23,513 nt of DNA from CAYLNH01 sp964384625 (GTDB lineage Bacteria > Verrucomicrobiota > Lentisphaeria > JABSQK01): contig CAYLNH010000099.1 of the NCBI GenBank assembly GCA_964384625.1, forward strand, positions 1 through 23,513, given 5' to 3'. Positions 1 to 6,254 of the stretch are shown here, in pieces; the stretch's first letter is position 1; every line of letters starts with the position of its first letter. The notes beneath the pieces were generated by a model. The model had not been told where the DNA came from. It was given only the letters and a program-made list of their open reading frames with translations, and ran no database searches. The position numbers and the translations under genes were made by a program.

Positions 1-18
1 GCGACTCTTGAAAGTCTC

Positions 19-147
19 TCAAAATGTGAAGTTATTTCCGCGCGGACCCTTAGCACGCCCAAGGACGGGCATCAGTATGGCAATCAGGATAGCGATAATC
101 GCCACCACAACAAGCAACTCGATCAACGTAAAGCGAGAGCGATGCAT
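19..147 (-). pseudogene. Truncated prepilin/pseudopilin N-terminal fragment
   Basis: A 42-residue reading frame starting MHRSR then FTLIELLVV, a type IV prepilin cleavage/methylation signal followed by a hydrophobic helix (residues 6 to about 28) and the LGRAK segment usual at the end of that helix. I chose the ATG at 147 because GGAGG lies about 8 bases upstream; an in-frame start at 219 would add 24 unconserved residues ahead of the signal. The residue before the conserved Phe is Arg rather than Gly, as in many Lentisphaerota pseudopilins. The globular domain (usually 100-200 residues with NLKQIG-like and DG motifs) is missing: after RAK the frame runs GPRGNNFTF and stops. It is either a remnant of a larger pseudopilin or a free-standing membrane helix. 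The prepilin signal is certain; whether the gene is functional is not. Confidence 0.7.
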
Positions 148-241
148 AGATCCCAGACCTCCATCGAACCAATGGTCTTGGCGACACGGTTGAGAACTAT
201 GCCTTATCACCGTTACCACCGCAAGAACATTTCAAAAATCA

Positions 242-258
242 GTTGCTTTTATAGCAAC
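242..258. repeat. Inverted repeat upstream of the prepilin fragment
   Basis: GTTGCT - TTTAT - AGCAAC forms a perfect 6-bp inverted repeat with a 5-base centre. Read on the minus strand, the centre and flank give a TATAAA-like -10 element about 100 bases upstream of the prepilin fragment, in an AT-rich stretch (about 220-300). It could be an operator over a promoter or a small hairpin. There is no T-tract typical of a terminator. Confidence 0.35.
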
Positions 259-353
259 ACTAATAGTTTTATTAAATGGATTAACAAGAAAATCGAAACG
301 TGAAACACAGGCAGTTCACGACGTTCCGGGCAACGATGGCCAGAGATTGCGAA

Positions 354-600
354 ATGGAAAAACGTTTCACTGGCAAAACCATCACTTGGAGAGAACCGGG
401 CAATTCGATGGTGCCGATTATCAAGCATCAGCAGTCCGTTTTGCTGGAACCGTGGAGCCTGGGAGTCGGTGGAAACCTCGATACGCATCTTGGTCAAAGC
501 CAAGAACGAGAAACGCGGCGTCTTGATCGCGAATAGCCGCGTCCGGCTGAATGGCTGGACGAAGAACGTCCTCGGCAAGGTTATCGAGATTCTGAACGAC
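354..600 (+). pseudogene. Decayed small S24/LexA-fold-like protein gene
   Basis: Two adjoining plus-strand frames together resemble a short (about 100-120 residue) S24/S26-like family. The first frame, from ATG 354, gives an N-terminal part with TWREPGNSMVPIIKHQQSV, matching the G-x-S-M-x-P-x-I core that carries the catalytic-type Ser in LexA/signal-peptidase folds. The second frame, readable from about 469, gives ILVKAK then NSRVRLNGWT and VLGKVIEIL, matching the family's C-terminal 'NNRGRxNGWT ... xGxV' part. A frameshift lies near 470-485. About 15-20 residues expected between LVKAK and the NSR segment (the usual 'YLHRVTAI.GD' strand pair) are absent. I read this as a pseudogene with both a frameshift and an internal deletion. 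The family match is from memory of its motifs. Confidence 0.5.
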
Positions 601-773
601 TGCACGACTGACCGGCTGGATTTCCCAGCGCCGAACGCCCCGCACCAACCCACTCCATTACGTCGCATAATATATCTTATGTATAGCAGGACAGCCTCAG
701 ATGCGGCGTGCCGAACGGTCGATTGCGCGGATTCGGGACGCGACTACCTGGTATGCAGTGACTTGTAACAACC

Positions 774-825
774 TGTGGACAAAACTGTGTGCAAGCCGGA
801 TTCAGCGGCTGAAAAATGTGGATAA
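774..825 (+). promoter_or_regulatory. DnaA-box pair, possible origin or DnaA-controlled site
   Basis: TGTGGATAA at 817-825 is the exact reverse complement of the consensus DnaA box TTATCCACA. TGTGGACAA at 774-782 differs from it at one base. Both boxes have the same orientation, 43 bases start to start. A weaker partial match, AAGTCCACA, lies at 870-878 on the other strand, and an AT-rich tract that could act as an unwinding element begins about 120 bases downstream. Usual origin neighbours (dnaA, dnaN, rpmH, mnmG, parAB) are not in the window, so regulation by DnaA or chance remain possible. Confidence 0.4.
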
Positions 826-830
826 CCTGA

Positions 831-843
831 CAACAAGTTGTTG
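831..843. repeat. Odd palindrome CAACAAGTTGTTG
   Basis: Six-base arms CAACAA/TTGTTG around a single G, six bases after the perfect DnaA box. The shape is that of a dimeric repressor half-site pair, but no regulator can be named. Confidence 0.35.
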
Positions 844-853
844 GCGAAGTTAA

Positions 854-867
854 CAGGGTTCAGGGTT
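854..867 (+). repeat. Tandem 7-mer CAGGGTT x2
   Basis: CAGGGTT at 854-860 is followed directly by CAGGGTT at 861-867. Two copies only, so it is iteron-like in form but not enough to call an iteron array. Confidence 0.4.
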
Positions 868-958
868 CAAAGTCCACAGGTCCTTGCTGGTAGCTGACGG
901 GTAGTGATCGGGCTTGCGGTCGTGGACCATGGGCGCTTCGCCGGAGTTTGGAATTGAA

Positions 959-987
959 TTGACTTTTTTTGTTAAATGGTTTATCAA
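959..987 (+). promoter_or_regulatory. Sigma70-like promoter upstream of the sigma factor gene
   Basis: TTGACT (959-964) and TATCAA (982-987) are separated by 17 bases within an AT-rich tract containing a run of seven T. This would start transcription near 994 and leave a leader of about 160 bases before the ATG at 1158. The -35 matches consensus at 5 of 6 bases, the -10 at 4 of 6. Confidence 0.35.
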
Positions 988-1157
988 TACTTCTGTACTT
1001 GAGAACTGAGCGTGGTCAATGAGTTTTTGAGTAATGCGGCTCCAGCGTCGTTCTGCCCTGCCCCTAAATGCCTGCTTCCGGATTGACCTCCGGCCGGACT
1101 CTCGTTATGATAACAGGTTTCCAAAACTGAAGTTTCTGATTAGATCCAGAGAGTAGA

Positions 1158-1985
1158 ATGTCTGATTCCAAGGCTTTCCCAGATCGATTCATCGCGTCCA
1201 CGGTATCTTCTGACACGTCCTTTGCGGACGCGTTGAAAGTGATGACGTATGACGTTGCTGCCGTCCTGGCGGATACCGAAATCATCGGCACGGTGACGCG
1301 GACCCAGATCAAGCATGCGCTGCGATGCCAGACCCATACGGACGATGCCGCGGTTTCCGAGGTGATGGAGCCATATGAGCTGCTGGACCCGGACGTGACG
1401 GACCGTGATGACCAATTGCGCGACGTGTTTTATGTGTTTCTGTACGCGCTGATCAAGCGCCAGGTTGAGCACAAGGTGTTCAATCCATCCAACCGGGACG
1501 GCTGTCTGAATATCGTCTTCGAGCACGTCCGCAGTCGTTTGAACGCGGGCAAATACGAGGCCTGCAGCCATCGGATGACGTTTTCGCACTGGGTTCGGAC
1601 GGTGGCCAACAACAAAGTGATCGACGAACTGCGCAAGCTTCCGAGCTCTGATTCAGTTGATGCCTACCGAGATTCTGTGCGTCGGAGTTCCAAAGTGACG
1701 CGGACAAATCCGGTGAACGCGATCAACCAGACCGACGTGATGAAGATTCTTTACGACGCAATCGAGCAACTTCCTGAGAAGCAGCGGCTTGCGCTTACGT
1801 ACAGCATTCAGAAGCCGGACCTTCCGGGTCAGCAGATGGCGGAATTGCTGGGCATGACCGTGAACGCCTTCCATCTGAACCTGAATCGAGCGCGCGACAA
1901 ACTACAGAAGATCCTGACAGAAACGGCACCGGAAACCGTCCACATTGTGAAGCAGCTCCGAAATAAGCCTCGCAAAGACGACTAA
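1158..1985 (+). CDS. Sigma-70-family (ECF-like) factor with a CBS-like N-terminus
   Basis: 275 residues; predicted cytoplasmic promoter-recognition subunit of RNA polymerase. Residues about 86-162 look like sigma region 2, including FSHWVRTVANNKVIDELRK, the usual end of region 2 (aromatic, then 'A.N..ID.LR'). Residues 192-255 look like region 4: IEQLPEKQRLAL, then a helix-turn-helix (MAELLGMTVNAFHLNLNRAR). The N-terminal 85 residues are not part of an ordinary ECF sigma. Residues about 14-56 (TSFADALKVM, DVAAV, IIGTVTRTQI) read like one CBS domain, and 64-80 (AAVSEVMEPYELLDPD) like the start of a second that is not completed. An adenosine ligand could therefore tune the factor, which is inference. 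No anti-sigma gene is adjacent. The start has a weak GAGAG-like ribosome site. Region 4 makes the sigma call firm; the CBS call is moderate. Confidence 0.8.
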   Translation: MSDSKAFPDRFIASTVSSDTSFADALKVMTYDVAAVLADTEIIGTVTRTQIKHALRCQTHTDDAAVSEVMEPYELLDPDVTDRDDQLRDVFYVFLYALIKRQVEHKVFNPSNRDGCLNIVFEHVRSRLNAGKYEACSHRMTFSHWVRTVANNKVIDELRKLPSSDSVDAYRDSVRRSSKVTRTNPVNAINQTDVMKILYDAIEQLPEKQRLALTYSIQKPDLPGQQMAELLGMTVNAFHLNLNRARDKLQKILTETAPETVHIVKQLRNKPRKDD

Positions 1986-2072
1986 CCCGAATCCGGACAA
2001 CGAAAAGAACGCATCGGAGGGGGACGCCGATTCCGGCCTGCCCCCCCTGCCCCGTTTACATGAGGTCTCATC

Positions 2073-2342
2073 ATGAACAAAGAAGTGTACTCACTCTTAG
2101 GCGACCTGGGGAGGGAACCGAACAAGCGGAAACCCGAGAAGATGCGGAAACTGGCAGAATATATTGCTGCCGACGGCAACAACGAGCTCAAGGATCTGGT
2201 ACATGAGTACCTGGCCGAGCATCCGGAGCTGACAGCCAGTTTGATGGACAGCACCGAAGTTCCCTCCGAACCCCTTACCCCCGAATCCCTGCAGCTTTCC
2301 CCCGACGACCGGACGAACCTCAAGAACCTGTTGGGTCGCTGA
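2073..2342 (+). CDS. Small unknown protein downstream of the sigma factor
   Basis: 89 residues, not recognised. It begins 87 bases after the sigma factor stop on the same strand, with GAGGT about 8 bases before the ATG. The protein is hydrophilic: a basic N-terminal part (residues 14-27, rich in Lys and Arg), an acidic helical middle (about 25-55) and a Pro/Ser/Thr-rich linker (about 60-70), ending in a short segment DDRTNLKNLLGR. No signal peptide, membrane segment or Cys is seen. Its position suggests it could be a partner or regulator of the sigma factor, but nothing in the sequence identifies it as an anti-sigma factor. Confidence 0.55.
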   Translation: MNKEVYSLLGDLGREPNKRKPEKMRKLAEYIAADGNNELKDLVHEYLAEHPELTASLMDSTEVPSEPLTPESLQLSPDDRTNLKNLLGR

Positions 2343-2422
2343 CATCTCGACAGCATCGACCGGTTCAGAGTTGTCCCGCCACTTATTCCTGCGCCCGTTC
2401 CCTGCTCTGCCCTTGCATCCGT

Positions 2423-2442
2423 TGACGCCGCAAGCGACGTCA
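2423..2442. terminator. Weak hairpin between convergent genes
   Basis: TGACG and CGTCA pair around an interior CG-CAAG-CG with a C/A mismatch. It lies between the 89-residue gene and the convergent peptidase gene, where a bidirectional terminator would be expected. There is no following T-tract on either strand, so support is weak. Confidence 0.25.
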
Positions 2443-2447
2443 TTGAC

Positions 2448-4310
2448 CTATTGCAGATCAAACACCTTCCGATAGAACGCCAGTTCCTGCTTCAGTGCGT
2501 CGACGATATTCTCGCTCTTGCGGAAGCCGTGTTGTTCGCCGTCGTACAGGACGTACTCGACATGGATCCCTTTCTTCTGCAGGGAGGCGACCATCATCTC
2601 CGCCTGGTTGGGCGGCACGATCTTGTCCTCAGCCCCCTGGAAGAAGATGATCGGACAGGACAATCTGTCCGTCGCATGGATCGGCGAGCGTTCGACATAG
2701 AGGTCGCGGCGTTCGGGGTATGGGCCGACGACGCTGTCCAGGTAGCGTGATTCAAACTTGTGGGTGTCGCGGGCGAGGGCCTCCAGGTCGCTGACGCCAT
2801 AGTAACTGGCGCCCGCCTTGAAGACATCACGGAAAGCCAGTGCGGCCATGGTGGTGAAGCCGCCGGCGCTGCCGCCGGTGATCGCCAGCCGTTCCGGATC
2901 GGCCAACCCCTGACGGACCAGGTATTCGGCGCCGGCACAGCAGTCGTCGACGTCGACAATCCCCCAGCGTCCACGCAGCAGTTGGCGATAGGCCCGGCCG
3001 TATCCCGTGCTGCCGCCGTAGTTGACGTCGAGAACGGCGAAGCCGCGACTGGTCCAGTATTGAGTTTTCAGCTTGAACGCGCCGGACGTCGCCGCAGTCG
3101 GGCCGCCGTGGCTCTTGACGATCAACGGCGGTACGGTGTCGGGAGGCGCCTGAAAATCCGCGTTCTTCGGGGCGTAGTAATAGGCGTGTGCGGTGCGGCC
3201 GTCGGCACTCGGAAAACTGAGTGGCCGGGCCGCACTGACATATTCCGGGGTAACCTTCGGATCGGCACTGCGCCGGAGCACTTCGATTTCATACGTTGCC
3301 AGATCGAGTTTGACGATAGCGGCCGGTTCCGTTGCGGACGCGGCCACGAATACGCCGAATTTGTCGCAGGCACGGATCTGGCTGTAACCGGTGTACGGCA
3401 GATTCAGGTCGGTGCAGGTGCCGGTTTCGGCGCTGATCAAGGTGATTGTGCTGTTGCCGGCGGCGGTGCAGGTGCAGAGGATATCGTCTTCAGCAAAGGC
3501 CCAGGTTGACATCCGGAAGACCCACTGGGGCAAGCCGAACTCGGCGGCGCGCGGCAGTTCGCATTCCGGGCCGTCGCGGCCAAGCCGATAGAGATTCCAC
3601 CAGCCGCTGTTGTCGGCGACATAGTGCAGCTCGCCGTCGGGCGACCATTGCGGCTGAAACACGGAAATTTCGGCGCCGCCGGCGACCTTTTCGGGGGTTG
3701 TAGTGCCGTCCCGCGACAGTGCGGCAGTCCACAGTTCGGTGCCGTCCCAAGGCATGTTCGGGTGGTCCCAGGTGAGCCAGGCGATCCGCTCGCCGCCGGG
3801 GCTGATTGCCGGGGACGCGTAGAAATCATGTCCGGACGCCAGGGTCCTCACATCGCCGGTTTCGAGGTCGATCAGTGCGAGGAAGTTTTCCGGTTCGGCC
3901 TTATCCCGATGCCGCTCGCCGATTGCCACCAGGCCGTGGTCCGTGACGTGGAGGTCGGCAAAACGCGTACCCGCGGCGGTCAGCGGTTCGGGTGCGGCAT
4001 CTGCGGCCGGCTGTCGATAAATGCGTTGATCGCTGAAATTGGTGAAGTACACGACGCCGGCGGCGACGGTGAAGGCGCCGCCGCCGTATTCATGAACGCG
4101 GGTACGGGCATTGAAGGGCGCCGGGGTGATATCGACGTGCTTGCCGTTGTCCCAGCGGACGACGACGTTTCGGCCGCCTTCTTCCGGGCGGCCCTCCACC
4201 CAGTAGAGATCACGGCCGTCGAGACAGATATTACCGAGACCGACCGTGCCGGCGACGACCATGTCGGCGGTGATCGGCGACGACCAGGTGCCGTATTTCC
4301 GGGTTTCCAT
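2448..4310 (-). CDS. S9 family peptidase (prolyl oligopeptidase / acyl-aminoacyl type)
   Basis: 620 residues, predicted cytoplasmic serine peptidase cleaving short peptides. The N-terminal two-thirds is a beta-propeller-like region with the family landmark TRVHEYGGGAF (about residue 70) and repeats such as ISPGGERIAWLTWDHPNMPW and PQWSPDGELHYV. The C-terminal third is the alpha/beta hydrolase domain: SHGGPT for the oxyanion region, nucleophile Ser481 in GGSAGGF, Asp562 in GAEDKIVPP and His594 in GEQHGF, so the triad is complete. Length is normal for the family. I chose ATG 4310 because AGGAAAGG lies 9 bases upstream; an ATG at 4319 abuts that site, and a start at 4373 adds an unconserved tail. 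No signal peptide. It lies 206 bases downstream of the glycosyltransferase gene on the same strand and may have its own promoter. Confidence 0.93.
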   Translation of the reverse strand: METRKYGTWSSPITADMVVAGTVGLGNICLDGRDLYWVEGRPEEGGRNVVVRWDNGKHVDITPAPFNARTRVHEYGGGAFTVAAGVVYFTNFSDQRIYRQPAADAAPEPLTAAGTRFADLHVTDHGLVAIGERHRDKAEPENFLALIDLETGDVRTLASGHDFYASPAISPGGERIAWLTWDHPNMPWDGTELWTAALSRDGTTTPEKVAGGAEISVFQPQWSPDGELHYVADNSGWWNLYRLGRDGPECELPRAAEFGLPQWVFRMSTWAFAEDDILCTCTAAGNSTITLISAETGTCTDLNLPYTGYSQIRACDKFGVFVAASATEPAAIVKLDLATYEIEVLRRSADPKVTPEYVSAARPLSFPSADGRTAHAYYYAPKNADFQAPPDTVPPLIVKSHGGPTAATSGAFKLKTQYWTSRGFAVLDVNYGGSTGYGRAYRQLLRGRWGIVDVDDCCAGAEYLVRQGLADPERLAITGGSAGGFTTMAALAFRDVFKAGASYYGVSDLEALARDTHKFESRYLDSVVGPYPERRDLYVERSPIHATDRLSCPIIFFQGAEDKIVPPNQAEMMVASLQKKGIHVEYVLYDGEQHGFRKSENIVDALKQELAFYRKVFDLQ

Positions 4311-4344
4311 GCTGTGCATCCTTTCCTGCGGGATTAGAGTAAGC

Positions 4345-4373
4345 AGAGTACGTGGCCGAAGCGCGAAGATCAA
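4345..4373 (-). promoter_or_regulatory. Possible promoter of the S9 peptidase gene
   Basis: On the minus strand TTGATC (4373-4368) is followed after 17 bases by TACTCT (4350-4345), about 35 bases before the chosen ATG. The -35 is fair and the -10 poor. The rest of the gap back to 4516 holds only a short GC hairpin (CCCCG/CGGGG, 4479-4498) without a T-tract. Confidence 0.22.
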
Positions 4374-4516
4374 CCCATGATCCGTTACTACATGACGGCG
4401 CGCGGCGTTTACGTTGCGTTTATGTTGAGATGACCGACGCCGAGATCGCGTTGGCGCGGCGGAAGTGCGGGCGCCCTGCCCCGCCGGCGCTGCCGGGGTC
4501 GTAACTGGGGTAACCT

Positions 4517-6229
4517 TCAGCGCAGGCGCAGGATTCGCAGGATGACGCCGCCGTCCACTTGGACTTCATGGGCGGGCGGCAAACGGCCGTCAAGTTCTTT
4601 GACGATGTCCGGATACCAGGCGGGCCGGGTGATGTACATCAGGTACACCGGCCGGTCGGTCTGCTTCAGCCATTCGGTTGTTACGTCATTGACGGACATC
4701 AGTTCAACGCGCCGGTCCAACTGCGTCTGATGGGTGTAGAAGACAATGTGTTCGGCGACGCCGACGATGAGGACCGGGGCCTCCATGGCGCGCTCGTTTG
4801 CGCTCATCCAGGCCATGCCCTGGAGATAGACGTTGCCCCAGTAGTCGGTCGCCTGCGGCAACTCCCGTTCCCGGGCGCCGCCCAGACGCCCGATCAACGG
4901 GCTGTAGTAGACCAGCTGGTTCGGGTGCCGACTGACGAGCCAATGGATCGTGGGCAGGAAGACGCTGACGGCGAGAGTTGTATTCAGCACCATCCCCCAG
5001 ACCGCCGGCTTGCCGGCGGCGCTCCATTTGGCGGCGATCTGATCGAGGGCCCAACCGCCGCCGCTGCCGGCCAGCAGGGCCAGCGCCGGGACGAACTCCA
5101 GCCAGTGCCGGATGACGTCGAAGTCCCGCGTGCCGGGGAGGCAGACGCGCCCGATCGGGACGGCCAGCCACAGCAGGATCAGAAGATACAGGCCTTCATA
5201 TTTGCGCCGCCAGGCCAAGGCGATCGCGACAAAACCAAGCAGCCCCAGCAGCAACACGACCACCGGCATCGTCACCACGGCGTTGACCAGCGGCATGGCA
5301 TCCCAGCCGCCCTCGCCGCCGCCGCGTTCGATCAGCGACGAGACGTACAGTCCCACGTTCTGCGGGAACTCCTGCCAGAGCAATGGCCAGCAGAGGAACA
5401 TGACCAGGGGGCCGACCACGCCGTAGGAACCGAGGGCAATCCACGTGCCCCGCCCCAGGAGGTCCTCGCCGGCCCGGCGGCGGCGCTGGATTTCAACCAG
5501 AAACCACGGTCCCAGGATGAAGGGCAGGAACAGCGCATTCGCTTTGGCCGCCAGCGCCAGCCCCCACAACACCGAGGACCCGGCCATCCACCGCCACGAC
5601 CGCCGCCGGACGGCGACATAACAGCTCAGAATGACCAGCGCGAACAACACCGCACTGAGGCCGTCTTTCGGGTTGAAGTGGCTGTGTGCCCACCACCGCG
5701 GGTAGGTCGCCAGACAACCCGCGGCGACAACCGCCTGCCACCGGCCCAGGTACCGCAGGGCGAAGGCATAGAGCGCCACCAGGAGCAGCCCGGCGGCCAG
5801 CGCCGGCGCCACGTAGTGACCGGTGATCGGGCCGCAGACCCGCAGCCAGCCGTAGAAGATGTACTTGGTCAGACTCCCGGCCATCGGGCCGAGCGGCCAG
5901 ATCAGGTGCGGCTGGGTGATGACGTCGTTATCCTGAAAGGCGTTGCTGATGTCGTGGAAGTTCGGGTGATCCTGCGCGTGATGGATGCCGACGGTGTCGA
6001 GGCGCATGTCCAGATGGTCGCGGTCAAAGCCGACATAATAGTTCAGGCTTTTGTCGCCGTAGTAATTCTCCCACGCTGCATCCCAGGTCAAGCCATAGTC
6101 CGGCAAGGCCCAGAGCGAGCACCACAGATACAGGCCGGCGGCAGTTGCGATGAAGACGACATCGAAGCGCCAGAACCGGGCCAGCCTCGATTGCGGTCCG
6201 GGTTCGTCCGGCTTTTCGTGATCACTCAT
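4517..6229 (-). CDS. GT-C fold membrane glycosyltransferase (GT39/PMT-like)
   Basis: 570 residues, integral inner-membrane protein with roughly ten or more hydrophobic helices, the first at about 22-42. Polyprenyl-phosphate-sugar-dependent enzymes of this fold transfer a sugar to protein, lipid or glycan on the outer face. After the first helix comes TWDAAWENYYGD (Asp50, Glu54), in the place where the family carries its acidic catalytic motif. The segment RWWAHSHFNPKDG (about 170-182) is the type of second loop seen in dolichyl-phosphate-mannose-type transferases. The C-terminus is a soluble tail ending ILRILRLR. I chose ATG 6229; an in-frame TTG at 6244 lacks a better ribosome site. Acceptor and donor cannot be told from sequence. 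It is head-to-head with the YfhO-family gene, suggesting a shared role in glycan or lipid modification. Confidence 0.75.
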   Translation of the reverse strand: MSDHEKPDEPGPQSRLARFWRFDVVFIATAAGLYLWCSLWALPDYGLTWDAAWENYYGDKSLNYYVGFDRDHLDMRLDTVGIHHAQDHPNFHDISNAFQDNDVITQPHLIWPLGPMAGSLTKYIFYGWLRVCGPITGHYVAPALAAGLLLVALYAFALRYLGRWQAVVAAGCLATYPRWWAHSHFNPKDGLSAVLFALVILSCYVAVRRRSWRWMAGSSVLWGLALAAKANALFLPFILGPWFLVEIQRRRRAGEDLLGRGTWIALGSYGVVGPLVMFLCWPLLWQEFPQNVGLYVSSLIERGGGEGGWDAMPLVNAVVTMPVVVLLLGLLGFVAIALAWRRKYEGLYLLILLWLAVPIGRVCLPGTRDFDVIRHWLEFVPALALLAGSGGGWALDQIAAKWSAAGKPAVWGMVLNTTLAVSVFLPTIHWLVSRHPNQLVYYSPLIGRLGGARERELPQATDYWGNVYLQGMAWMSANERAMEAPVLIVGVAEHIVFYTHQTQLDRRVELMSVNDVTTEWLKQTDRPVYLMYITRPAWYPDIVKELDGRLPPAHEVQVDGGVILRILRLR

Positions 6230-6254
6230 TTTGACTTTACTCAAGGGGAACCGT

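Larger units (their letters stand above)
601..1157. other. Gene-poor region with DnaA-box-like and repeat motifs
   Basis: No convincing intact coding region is seen here. It contains TGTGGACAA (774-782), TGTGGATAA (817-825), the odd palindrome CAACAAGTTGTTG (831-843), a tandem CAGGGTT pair (854-867), a partial box in AAGTCCACA (870-878), an AT-rich tract (about 946-995) and a promoter-like element upstream of the sigma factor gene. Base composition is lower in GC than in the flanking genes. Confidence 0.5.

Noticed and set aside
249..668. A 139-residue minus-strand frame over the S24-like remnant
   Set aside because: It has no recognisable motif, and the plus strand carries the conserved family segments.
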